Positions 44,133-51,739 of a DNA stretch of 64,000 nucleotides are shown piece after piece (position 1 is the first letter of the stretch; each line of letters begins with the position of its first letter). Both the position numbers and the translations under genes were made by a program. The notes below the pieces were generated by a model that ran no database searches, was not told the DNA's origin, and was given only the letters and a program-made list of their open reading frames with translations. This stretch comes from Candidatus Desulfovibrio gallistercoris. Lineage in GTDB: Bacteria > Desulfobacterota > Desulfovibrionia > Desulfovibrionales > Desulfovibrionaceae. The DNA is taken from positions 19,651 to 83,650 of the forward strand of contig DWYJ01000041.1 of NCBI GenBank assembly GCA_019118745.1. The letters run 5' to 3'.

Positions 44133-44623
44133 CATATCCGCTCCAGCGCAAGCAGGAAGCGCTTGATGTCCAGCCCGGCCGAGTAGCCTCCCAGTTCGCC
44201 GCCCGTCCGCACGACCCTGTGACAGGGGATGATGATGGGCAGGGGATTTTTGCCGTTGGCATTGCCCACGGCACGGCAGGCGCCCGGCCGGCCGATGTGC
44301 CGGGCCAGCATGGCGTAGCTCCAGGTCGTGCCGTAGGGGATGGCGCACAGCCCCTGCCAGACGCGCAGCTGGAAGGGCGTGCCCCGCACGTCCAGCGCAA
44401 GGCTGAAGGCGCGCAGGCGGCCGGCAAAGTAGGCATCGAGCTCCTGCCGCGCCTGATCCAGATGCCGCAGCACGTCCGGCCCGGCCGCGTGTTGCGGAAG
44501 CTCGGGCTCGTGAGCGCAAAAGCGCAAGGCCGCAAGCCCCTGCACCGTGGCCGAGAGCTGGAGCTCCCCCAGGGGCGAGGACAGGCGCGCCGTGCCCAGG
44601 CCGCAGGTCCCGGCGGCGGTCAT
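44132..44623 (-). CDS. ogt: Methylated-DNA--protein-cysteine methyltransferase
   Basis: A suicide DNA-repair protein that removes O6-methylguanine lesions. The 163-residue product has the DNA-binding helix and active-site block NANGKNPLPIIIPCHRVVRTGG with the acceptor Cys near residue 130. GTPFQLRVWQGLCAIPYGTTWSYAMLA precedes it. The N-terminal domain is short, as in Ogt and not Ada. ATG 44623 overlaps the stop of the upstream MFS exporter gene (ATGA), so both are probably cotranscribed. Confidence 0.95.
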   Translation of the reverse strand: MTAAGTCGLGTARLSSPLGELQLSATVQGLAALRFCAHEPELPQHAAGPDVLRHLDQARQELDAYFAGRLRAFSLALDVRGTPFQLRVWQGLCAIPYGTTWSYAMLARHIGRPGACRAVGNANGKNPLPIIIPCHRVVRTGGELGGYSAGLDIKRFLLALERI

Positions 44624-45795
44624 GCCACCCGCCTCTGTGCGGCCGGATCGTCCTGCGCCGGATCGCGGAGGAAGCAGGAGGCCAGTCCGCCCACGATGGC
44701 TACGGGCGCAAGGCAGAGCATGGCCGTGGGCAGGCCGCCGTAGTGGTCCGCCACGTAGCCCAGCACGGGGGTGGCGATGCCGCCCACGCTGAGGGCAAGG
44801 CCCAAGGTGACGCCGGAAGCCAGGCCCACATTGCGGGCAAGATACTTCTGCCCCAGCACGACCATGGCGCTGAAGGGAGCGAACAGACCGACAGCCAGCG
44901 GGGCCAGCAGCAGGGCCGCCAGCCAGGGAGATCCCGTCCGCGGGAAGAGCAGCAGGGCCGGCAGGCAGACGAGATAGGCGAGCCGGATGACCCGGCTGTA
45001 GCCGGCCCTGTCCGCCAGCATGCCGCCCAGCACGTTGCTGGTGACCCCGACGCCGCAGAAAAAGGTGAGGATGAGCCCGGCGTCGGCCTTGCTCACATTG
45101 AAGACGTCCGTCCAGTACAGGGGGATGTAGCTGTTGAGGCCCAGGAAGAGGATGGAGCGGGACATGATGACCAGCGTCAGGATGCCGAAGGCCCGCCAGT
45201 CGTTGTTGCCCTGTACGGCGTCGGCCTGTGTGGCGCTCTGCCCGGCGGGCGGCGTGTTGCCGACCAGCAGGCGGAACAGCAGGATGGACATGACCAGCGC
45301 AAGCAGGGCGAAGGCCAGCGTGCCGCGCAGGCCGAAAAGGTAGGTGGCCCCGGTGACCAGCAACGGCCCGGCCACGAAGCCGCTGTTGCCGCCGACGGAA
45401 AAGATGCTGAGGCCCGTGCCCTGCCGTCCGGCGGAAACGCGGTTGGCGTAGCGGGCCCCTTCCGGATGGAAGAGCGCGCCGCCGATGCCGCTCAGGACGA
45501 GGGCGGCAAAAATGGCGGCGTAGCTGTCCAGCAGGCCGCACAGGCCGATGCCCAGACCGGCCAGCAGGACGCCCAGCGGCGCAAAGATGGGCGTGCGCAC
45601 CTTGTCCGACAGCAGGCCGAAAACAGGCTGCACGATGGATGAGGCTACGGAGTAGGCGAACATCAGCCCGCCTGCCGTCTGGTAGTCGAAGTTGTGCATG
45701 GCCGCCAGATAGGGCAGCAGGGTGGGCAGTGCGCCGCCGTTGATGTCACAGGAAAGGTGACCAAGGGAAATGACAAGAACTTTTCGGATATCCAT
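44620..45795 (-). CDS. Fsr-type MFS exporter (fosmidomycin-resistance family)
   Basis: A 391-residue 12-helix permease. The N-terminus ISLGHLSCDINGGALPTLLPYL and SGIGGALFHPEGARYANRVS match the fosmidomycin-resistance (Fsr/YfnC-like) MFS subgroup. A central basic cytoplasmic loop is followed by the second six-helix half. ATG 45795 has GGAGAG upstream; the in-frame ATG 45808 precedes that ribosome site. It heads a two-gene unit with ogt. A dyad CTTAGCCTC-CAT-GAGGTAAAG lies about 40 bases upstream and may be an operator. The substrate is not predicted. Confidence 0.85.
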   Translation of the reverse strand: MDIRKVLVISLGHLSCDINGGALPTLLPYLAAMHNFDYQTAGGLMFAYSVASSIVQPVFGLLSDKVRTPIFAPLGVLLAGLGIGLCGLLDSYAAIFAALVLSGIGGALFHPEGARYANRVSAGRQGTGLSIFSVGGNSGFVAGPLLVTGATYLFGLRGTLAFALLALVMSILLFRLLVGNTPPAGQSATQADAVQGNNDWRAFGILTLVIMSRSILFLGLNSYIPLYWTDVFNVSKADAGLILTFFCGVGVTSNVLGGMLADRAGYSRVIRLAYLVCLPALLLFPRTGSPWLAALLLAPLAVGLFAPFSAMVVLGQKYLARNVGLASGVTLGLALSVGGIATPVLGYVADHYGGLPTAMLCLAPVAIVGGLASCFLRDPAQDDPAAQRRVA

Positions 45796-45833
45796 GCGCG
45801 CTCTCCGCATCGGGCGTTGCCGTGACCTTACGC

Positions 45834-45854
45834 CTTAGCCTCCATGAGGTAAAG
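45834..45854 (-). promoter_or_regulatory. Possible operator upstream of the Fsr-type exporter gene
   Basis: The interrupted dyad CTTAGCCTCCATGAGGTAAAG (core CCTC/GAGG) lies 39 bases before the exporter start. This is a position and form seen for MerR-family sites. It is read by eye; no regulator gene is adjacent. Confidence 0.25.
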
Positions 45855-46125
45855 CGGCGGTGCGGACGCGAAGAGCGTTGCAACCCCAAAAGCTTTAAGA
45901 GCCCGCGCACGCCGTCATGCGGTCAGGCATGCGGCGTGCTGCGGGGAGGTTTCGCAAGGGACGGCATCGAAGATATGATGCGCATCATGCGGGAGAGAGC
46001 GGGGACGGAGACCGGGCGGACGCGCTGTGCGGAGACAGGAAACTGGTGCATGGCATGCCCCTGGGACGCTTGCGGCTGCCGCTCCTCCCGGAGCCTGCGC
46101 GTCTTGCCGGCGCATGCATGACGTT
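45855..46125. other. Intergenic stretch with no supported gene
   Basis: The GC-rich plus-strand ORF 45822-46121 here is Arg- and Cys-rich with no ribosome site, and I do not accept it. A palindrome-rich piece GATGCGCATCATGCG is present near 45978. Nothing else stands out. Confidence 0.4.
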
Positions 46126-46326
46126 TCAGCAAAGCTTGAGGATGTCGCGGTAGACCTGGTACACGTCCAGGACGGCGTCACGCGGCGAAAGGTTGCGATC
46201 GCCGGACATGAGGAGGCAGGCCGAGCGGGCCATATGCAGGCGTACCCCCTTGTTGAGATTGTCGACCTCAGCGATGACAGGCGCTTCCAGGGCCTGTGGT
46301 TCCTGATCCTGATCCTGTTCGGGCAT
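46126..46326 (-). CDS. Small acidic hypothetical protein
   Basis: A 66-residue protein with an acidic, Gln-rich N-terminus (MPEQDQDQEPQALEAP) and a helical remainder (VRLHMARSACLLMSGDRNLS, RDAVLDVYQVYRDIL). ATG 46326 has GGAGGAA seven bases upstream; the track's start is earlier. A near-consensus promoter is positioned right before it, which strongly supports a real transcript. I recognise no family. Confidence 0.7.
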   Translation of the reverse strand: MPEQDQDQEPQALEAPVIAEVDNLNKGVRLHMARSACLLMSGDRNLSPRDAVLDVYQVYRDILKLC

Positions 46327-46359
46327 ATGCAGTTCCTCCATGAACAAGCATTTTATTAA

Positions 46360-46388
46360 ATAATACATATTCAGTAAGCTTTTGACAA
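46360..46388 (-). promoter_or_regulatory. Sigma-70-like promoter for the small acidic protein
   Basis: On the minus strand TTGTCA is separated by 17 bases from TATTAT in AT-rich DNA, each one mismatch from consensus. The predicted transcript start gives a leader of about 25 bases. Confidence 0.75.
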
Positions 46389-46433
46389 GGGAGGAACGGT
46401 TTTCGGTTAAATAATACTAATTTACTATGCTTT

Positions 46434-46553
46434 GAGCGTTTGGGCTTTGAATAAGGGAAAATGCACGACGACAGAGCGTCAACCGGCCAAAACCAGGCGG
46501 AAAAACAGCATTTTTTTTTTCATAAAGCGCCAGATCGGAGGGGACAGACGAAA
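46434..46553. repeat. Family 1 dispersed element, diverged copy
   Basis: It starts GAGCGTTTGGGCTTTGAATA, continues GGGAAAATGC, CCGGCCAAAACCAGGCGGAAAAAC, and ends about GCGCCAGATCGG. It matches the order of blocks in the 42167 copy with many changes. Confidence 0.5.
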
Positions 46554-46572
46554 AAGGCGCCAGGCCGGACCC

Positions 46573-46662
46573 GTTGGACGCGCAGGAGCCTTGCGGGCAT
46601 CGACAGCAGGGCGAGGGGTTCCCCGCTCCCGAACAGACAGCGGATAGTCGCAACAGGCCCTA
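46573..46662. repeat. Family 2 dispersed element, right-end fragment
   Basis: It contains GGGCATCGACAGCAG, GCGAGGGGTTCCCCG and the end GATAGTCGCAACAGGCCCTA, shared with the copies at 17739 and 60431. No gene is seen in the rest of this interval. Confidence 0.6.
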
Positions 46663-46706
46663 AACGGACGGCATGGCGCGCGCATCGGCCGGCAGGCGGG
46701 GATGCG

Positions 46707-48233
46707 CTACGGCTGCGGCAGCGCCGCCGCGCCGTACACGATCTCGATAAGTTCGGCAAAGGCCCGGCAGAAGAGGCTCTTGCTCCTGTCGGGGAGCAGG
46801 ATGGCGCAGTCCGCCGTCAGCGCGCCGAGGCGCTGCTGCTGGTGCGTCTGGAGATGCTTCAGGCCGGGCGGGCCGTAATCGCGCAACGGGGCCCAGCACA
46901 GGAAGGGCATATCCGCCTCCTCATCCCGGCAGACGCGCAGTGCCCGTCCCTTCGGATGCTGTTTCAGGCGGACGAGGCAGGGCAGTCCCTTTTCCGCCCG
47001 GCGGCGCAGGGTACGGTAGAAGGCTTCCAGATTGTTGTAGAGCGGATAGCCTCGGAAGAGGTTGTACGATCGCTCCACGCTGCCGTCCCGGAGCCGCCGG
47101 AGCAGGAGCGCCAGTTCCTCCTGTCGTGAGGCCGGGCGGCAGTCGCCGATATATTCGCAGGGGACGGCGACCGCCTGCTGGGGGACCTCGCTTTGCAGGA
47201 TGCAGGCCAGGTACTCCCAAAAGAGCCCGCGCGCCTCGCCGGGCCGGTACAAGATGGATTCGCGCAGGCGGCGCAATGCGGGGACTTCGCCCTGTTCGAG
47301 CTGGGCAAGGCAGGCGGCGACGGCGGCGGAGACTTCCGCCGGTGTGGCGGCATGCTGCGCATAGGGGAGGGCCTGCTCGTCCCTGTCGTGCGCAGGGAGG
47401 CAGACGGCAGTCTGCCCGGTGGCCAGAAGAAAGATGTTGCCCGTGGTGGTATGGACATCATAGAGCAGGGCCGCCGCGCGCGGCAGGTAACGCAGGGTGC
47501 TGCCGCCCGTGTCCAGGATGAAGCGCTCGTCATGGCCCAGGGCCTCCGTCAGCGGGGCGTAGGCCGCTTCCGCGCCGGGAAAGGGACGGACGACGACATG
47601 GTGGTGCGGGAAATCTCGCAGGCAGCGGCGGACGATCTCCAGCTTCCGGGGGATCGGGCAACCGTAGGCCGTGATGCCGCAGCAATACATGATGATGTCC
47701 TTGCGGGGCTCGTTCAGCCAGCGCTCCCGCAGGAGGTCGAGCTTGAGGTTGCCGAACGGCAGCAGGCGCACCACGTCCCGCCGCCGCAGGGAGGAGACGA
47801 GGCCCTGGCCGGAGGCAGGCAGGTCCTGAGTGAGATAGTAATCGGCGTTGCCCAGATAGGCCGCCCAGCCGCCCAGCAGCTTCTCCGATTGCGGCGTCTC
47901 CCAGAAGGCGTGGGGGATGGCGATGAGCGGCACCTCCGGCGGAACGAGACCGGGCGGCGTGGAGTTGTCCGTGGTGAAGGCCGCACGGAAGGCGTAGCGG
48001 GCAAAAAAATCCTGCGGCAGATCCCGCAGGTTCCAGCCGTCGGGCGTGGCGAGGGGCTCGCCGTCGGCCTGCAGGCGCACGATGCGGCCGCCGCGCGCTT
48101 CCAGCAGGGGGCGGAGGCTTTCGTCCAGGCGGTGCATGCGCAGACGTTCCGCCACAAAGAGATAGTTGCCGGAAAAATCAAAATCGTCGGCTCGGCCGGA
48201 GGAAAGGGACGGGGCGGGATGATCAGCGGGCAT
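46707..48233 (-). CDS. Large uncharacterised protein, possibly GT-B glycosyltransferase-like
   Basis: The 508-residue soluble product has no signal peptide. The N-terminal region (NYLFVAERLRMHRLDESLRP, IRLQ-type strands) and the centre resemble the two-domain GT-B architecture. In the centre, KDIIMYCCGITAYGCPIPRK, HHHVVVRPFPGAEAAYAPL and LLYDVHTTTGNIFLLATGQTAVCLP look most like CDP-glycerol glycerophosphotransferase-type enzymes, where a conserved acidic/Thr loop follows a strand. This is low-confidence pattern reading. ATG 48233 has GGAG seven bases upstream. It stands alone between repeats. Confidence 0.5.
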   Translation of the reverse strand: MPADHPAPSLSSGRADDFDFSGNYLFVAERLRMHRLDESLRPLLEARGGRIVRLQADGEPLATPDGWNLRDLPQDFFARYAFRAAFTTDNSTPPGLVPPEVPLIAIPHAFWETPQSEKLLGGWAAYLGNADYYLTQDLPASGQGLVSSLRRRDVVRLLPFGNLKLDLLRERWLNEPRKDIIMYCCGITAYGCPIPRKLEIVRRCLRDFPHHHVVVRPFPGAEAAYAPLTEALGHDERFILDTGGSTLRYLPRAAALLYDVHTTTGNIFLLATGQTAVCLPAHDRDEQALPYAQHAATPAEVSAAVAACLAQLEQGEVPALRRLRESILYRPGEARGLFWEYLACILQSEVPQQAVAVPCEYIGDCRPASRQEELALLLRRLRDGSVERSYNLFRGYPLYNNLEAFYRTLRRRAEKGLPCLVRLKQHPKGRALRVCRDEEADMPFLCWAPLRDYGPPGLKHLQTHQQQRLGALTADCAILLPDRSKSLFCRAFAELIEIVYGAAALPQP

Positions 48234-48451
48234 GGCAGGCTCCGGCGGCGTGATGCGTAGAGGGACGGAAAGGGGCGCATGCCGGGTGCGGGCCGTGCGG
48301 CGCTTGAGGGAGGCTGCGTTCTCCACCGTGCCCGGCGATCCGGTATCTTCTCAAAAACACTAGGTATCCAACGGGCATTCGTCAAGCGCAGGTCTGTTGC
48401 GTCCATGCATGCGGCCTTCCGCTTGCGGACGCCTGTCCCCCTCTCTTTTTT

Positions 48452-48600
48452 TCAAAACCTCTTCCGTTTGGGCCGCCTTATGTTCCAAACCATGCGGCGT
48501 GTCGCGTTTCGCGGCGAAAACGCGCTTTCTCGCGCACGTTTGCCGGGTGGGCTGTGCCGTCGACTTGCATGTTACCTTTTTCAAAGGGAACATGCTCCAG
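48452..48600. repeat. Family 1 dispersed element, copy
   Basis: It reads CCTCTTCCGTTTGGG, TTCCAAACCATGCGGCG, GTTTCGCGGCGAAAACGCG, then the hairpin CATGTTACCTTTTTCAAAGGGAACATG and end GCTCCA. Block order matches the full copy at 49896. Confidence 0.65.
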
Positions 48601-48643
48601 CATTGCGCCGGGCTTGCGGAGCACGCCAAGCATGAGAAAAAGC

Positions 48644-48672
48644 TTGTCGCAGAATGAATAAAAGAGTAAATT
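48644..48672 (+). promoter_or_regulatory. Probable promoter of the REC/HD-GYP gene
   Basis: TTGTCG and TAAATT are 17 bases apart in a local AT-rich stretch, about 30 bases before the start codon. Confidence 0.5.
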
Positions 48673-48702
48673 ATTTGCCTTATATCATTGCGAGGATATG
48701 GT

Positions 48703-49761
48703 ATGGCTACTCCCCCCAAGCATATCGCCATTATTGACGACAACCGCATGAAGCGGCTGTTCCTTGCCGGTCTTCTTGAAGATGCCTTCAGCATCCACTC
48801 CTACGGCAGCGGCGAGGAGGCCCTGAAGGAGATCCCGCATCTGGATCTCCAGTGTATCCTGCTGGACATCGACATGCCCGGCGAGGACGGTTTTCAGGTC
48901 ATCCGGCGCATCAAGAATATCCCCGCCATCGCGGATGTGCCCGTCATTTTCGTCACGTCGCTTTCGGAACAGGCCATCGAACGCCGGGGGCTGGAAAGCG
49001 GGGCCGTGGACTTCGTGGGCAATCAGTTTGCGCCGGAGATCATCCGTGCCCGCGTGCTGCACCATGTGGACCTTTACGGCTACCGCTGCCGTCTTGAAGA
49101 ACGGGTGCGCGAAAATACCAAGACCATCTTTGAGCTGCAGGACGCCATCATGGTGGCCCTGTCCGACCTGGTGGAATGCCGGGATGAGAACACGGCCGGT
49201 CATGCCCAGCGCACGCGCGCCTATGTGGAACGCCTCATCCAGCAGCTGCGGGAGGACGGCAGCTTCCACGACGAACTGACGGACGCTTTCGTGCGCGACG
49301 TGATCCGCGCCTCGCCCCTGCACGACATCGGCAAGATCGGCGTCCGGGACGCTATCCTCAACAAGCCCGGCCGCCTGAGCAAGGAAGAGTTCGAGGAGAT
49401 CAAGCGGCACACCATTTTCGGCGCGTCCGCCATCAGCCGGGCCATGCAGACCGTGCATGACGGTTCGTTCCTGCAGGTGCTGCGGGATATGACGTTCAGC
49501 CACCATGAGCGCTGGGACGGCACCGGCTATCCGCTGGGCCTCGACGGGGAGCGCATCCCGCTGGTGGGCCGCATCATGGCCATTGCCGACGTCTATGACG
49601 CGCTCATCAGCCGGCGTCCCTACAAGGACCCCATGTCTCACGAGCAGGCGGTGGGCATCATCCGCGACGGCATCGGCAGTCATTTCGATCCCGTGGTGGG
49701 CGCGGCCTTTCTGGCCTGCGAGGCGGATTTCCACCGCATCGCCCAGACGCACCGGTCCTGA
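48703..49761 (+). CDS. Response regulator with HD-GYP cyclic-di-GMP phosphodiesterase domain
   Basis: A 352-residue two-domain regulator. The receiver domain (1-125) has IIDDNR and the phospho-acceptor in LLDIDMPGEDGF near residue 57. A short coiled coil follows (RLEERVRENTKTIFELQD). The HD-GYP domain (about 150-345) has SDLVECRDENTAGHAQRT, LHDIGKIGV, HHERWDGTGYP and IADVYDALISRRPYK, all needed for metal binding and c-di-GMP hydrolysis. The receiver's usual Lys in a TKPF-type turn is replaced: the sequence reads VDFVGNQF. ATG 48703 has CGAGGA six bases upstream. Confidence 0.92.
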   Translation: MATPPKHIAIIDDNRMKRLFLAGLLEDAFSIHSYGSGEEALKEIPHLDLQCILLDIDMPGEDGFQVIRRIKNIPAIADVPVIFVTSLSEQAIERRGLESGAVDFVGNQFAPEIIRARVLHHVDLYGYRCRLEERVRENTKTIFELQDAIMVALSDLVECRDENTAGHAQRTRAYVERLIQQLREDGSFHDELTDAFVRDVIRASPLHDIGKIGVRDAILNKPGRLSKEEFEEIKRHTIFGASAISRAMQTVHDGSFLQVLRDMTFSHHERWDGTGYPLGLDGERIPLVGRIMAIADVYDALISRRPYKDPMSHEQAVGIIRDGIGSHFDPVVGAAFLACEADFHRIAQTHRS

Positions 49762-49796
49762 GCGCCGCACGGAGAGGGATTTTCGTCTATTTCGTT

Positions 49797-49860
49797 CCTC
49801 TGTCCGTCATCAGACGGACAGAGGAAAAGGGCCGGAGCGGCATGCCGCTCCGGCCCTTTT
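49797..49860 (+). terminator. Double hairpin terminator after the REC/HD-GYP gene
   Basis: The first is a perfect 12-bp stem CCTCTGTCCGTC with loop ATCA. The second is a 16-bp palindrome AAAAGGGCCGGAGCGG around CATG, ending TTTT. The second can act on both strands. Confidence 0.85.
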
Positions 49861-49895
49861 GTCATGGCTTTGGGACGCCTGTCGTCCGCGTCCGT

Positions 49896-50041
49896 TAGAG
49901 CATTTTCTGTTTGCAACGTTTCGCGCTCCAACCATACGGCCTGTCGGTTCGTGGAAAAACGCGGTCATCCCGCTTGGTTCCGGCCGGGCGGCGCTGTGTC
50001 GCCGCCTCACATTTTGCCTTTTTCAAAGGCAAGATGCTCTA
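49896..50041. repeat. Family 1 dispersed element, best full copy
   Basis: 146 bases, TA to TA. The left end TAGAGCATTTTCTGTTTGCA and the right end, read inward, TAGAGCATCTTGCCTTTGAA, are imperfect inverted repeats. Internal features are GGCGGCGCTGTGTCGCCGCC and a GCCTTTTTCAAAGGC hairpin. The right TA forms part of the TAG stop of the minus-strand lpdA-like gene. It holds no ORF. Confidence 0.88.
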
Positions 50042-51403
50042 AGCGGAAAGCTCCTTCTGCGGCGCGTCGAGGGCCGCGGCCAGGCTTTCGTCCAGGCTGG
50101 GATGGGCGAACATGAAGGCCAGCGGGTGGCCGCTGTCCACGCGGTGCAGCACGAGCTGCTGCGCGGCGGTGACCAGATGGGAAACGCCGTGCCCCACGGC
50201 CGCCATGCCCACCAGGCGGCCGTCGCAACGCACGGCCTTCACGAAGCCGGTGATGTCGCCGTGGGCCTGCGCGATGGGGTTGGCGCTCAGGGGCGCGACG
50301 CCCACCGTGACCTTGCCCTGCAGGGCCGCGTCACGGGCCGTCAGGCCCACCCGCATGACTTCCGTGCTGCCGTAGACGCAGGCCGGTACCGGCCCGCCGG
50401 CATAGGGGCCGCTGATCTGCCCCAGGATGCGCCGCGTCACGTAGAGCGCCTGATGTTCGGCGGCATGGGCCAGCTGTACGCGTCCGTTCACGTCGCCGAT
50501 GGCATAGATGTGGGAGGCGGCCTCCAGAAAGTCGTCCGTTTCGATGGCCCCGCGGCCGTCCAGGCGGCAGCCCGCGCTCTCGCAGCCGAGGCCCTGGGTA
50601 TTGGGGCGGCGGCCCACGGCCAGCAGGGCCTTGGCGGCCGTGCGTTCCTGCCCGTCGGCCAGACGCAGCACGGCCTTGCCGTCGCGCGCCTGCAGGCCCT
50701 GCGTCATGCTGCCCGCCAGCACGGTGATGCCGCGCTTTTTCAGGGACTTCGCCATGTCGGCCGCGATGTCGTCGTCCTCGCTGGGCAGGATGTGCGGTGC
50801 GGCCTCCACCACCGTGACCGCGCAACCCAGCGCGGCGTACAGGTCGGCCATCTCCAGTCCGATGACGCCGCCGCCCACGATGAGCAGGCTTTCCGGCACG
50901 TCCGGCGTAGCCAGCAGATCCGTGCTGTCCAGGATGACGCTGTGATCGGGCTGCATGCTGGGGAAGGTCGTGGGCAGCGAACCCGTGGCGACGATGATGT
51001 CGTCCGCTTCGATATCCCGCGCGCCCTGCCCGCTCTTGAGCTTCACATGGCCCGGCCCGTCAAGGACGGCATGGCCGCAGGCGGTCTCCACCCCTTCGGC
51101 CGCGAGCTGCTTGCTCAGCGCCTGCCGGGTGCCGTTGACGAAACGCTGCATGCGGGCATGCAGGGCCGGGAAGTCCAGCTGCACCTCGCCCGACAGCACG
51201 CGCTGCCGTTCCAGCGCCTGTACGCCGGCTTTGGCCGTCACCGCGCCCAGCAGCATCTTGGTGGGGATGCAACCGCGGTTGAGGCAGGTGCCGCCCACTT
51301 CCGCGCCTTCCACAAGCAGGGCCTTCTTTCCGGCCGCGGCCAGCAGCCGTGCGGCACGGACGCCGCCGGGCCCGCCGCCGAGGATGCACACATCATAGGT
51401 CAT
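50039..51403 (-). CDS. lpdA: Dihydrolipoyl dehydrogenase-family flavoprotein
   Basis: A 454-residue FAD disulfide oxidoreductase of the lipoamide dehydrogenase type. It has the FAD Rossmann motif ILGGGPGGVRAARLL, redox disulfide GGTCLNRGCIPTK near residue 40, NAD Rossmann motif IVGGGVIGLEMADLY near 175, IYAIGDVNG near 305, and the C-terminal catalytic FAHPSLDES. No 2-oxo acid dehydrogenase or glycine-cleavage genes are adjacent, so its E2/H-protein partner is unknown. ATG 51403 is supported by AGGAGAACG upstream. Confidence 0.92.
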   Translation of the reverse strand: MTYDVCILGGGPGGVRAARLLAAAGKKALLVEGAEVGGTCLNRGCIPTKMLLGAVTAKAGVQALERQRVLSGEVQLDFPALHARMQRFVNGTRQALSKQLAAEGVETACGHAVLDGPGHVKLKSGQGARDIEADDIIVATGSLPTTFPSMQPDHSVILDSTDLLATPDVPESLLIVGGGVIGLEMADLYAALGCAVTVVEAAPHILPSEDDDIAADMAKSLKKRGITVLAGSMTQGLQARDGKAVLRLADGQERTAAKALLAVGRRPNTQGLGCESAGCRLDGRGAIETDDFLEAASHIYAIGDVNGRVQLAHAAEHQALYVTRRILGQISGPYAGGPVPACVYGSTEVMRVGLTARDAALQGKVTVGVAPLSANPIAQAHGDITGFVKAVRCDGRLVGMAAVGHGVSHLVTAAQQLVLHRVDSGHPLAFMFAHPSLDESLAAALDAPQKELSA

Positions 51404-51516
51404 GGTCGTTCTCCTGGATCAGGTTGACAGCAAGCCGGCAATGCCGGCCGTTCGTCCCGCCGCCGGAAAGAAACACGGCACGGCATCTCCCCGGACGTTC
51501 CTGGGGCGGGCTCTTC

Positions 51517-51739
51517 TAGGGCCTGCTAACACAATTTTTTATAAATAATTTCAATGGATAATAAAGCAAGCCGTGTCTCCCGCGCGCTTTTTGGGGCGGG
51601 TTCGCCTCGTGTTCCTGCCTCTTCCCACGGTAAAAACGCGCTGGGGAAGGGATGGGGGCTTGGGGGATGGGGAACACCTCCGGCGCCGGCGGGGGGCCCC
51701 TTCCCCCAAGCAAGCAGTAAAGAGTGTCAGCAGGCCCTA
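51517..51739. repeat. Family 2 dispersed element, full copy
   Basis: 223 bases with terminal inverted repeats TAGGGCCTGCTAACAC and GTGTCAGCAGGCCCTA (one mismatch in 16) and no coding capacity. The left third is AT-rich (TTTTTTATAAATAATTTC). The right part carries the CTTGGGGGATGGGG...CCCCTTCCCCCAAG hairpin. The right TA forms the TAG stop of the siroheme decarboxylase gene. Confidence 0.88.

Noticed and set aside
45822-46121. 99-aa plus-strand ORF with many Cys and Arg
   Set aside because: There is no ribosome site, the composition is irregular, and it overlaps a likely upstream regulatory region of the exporter.
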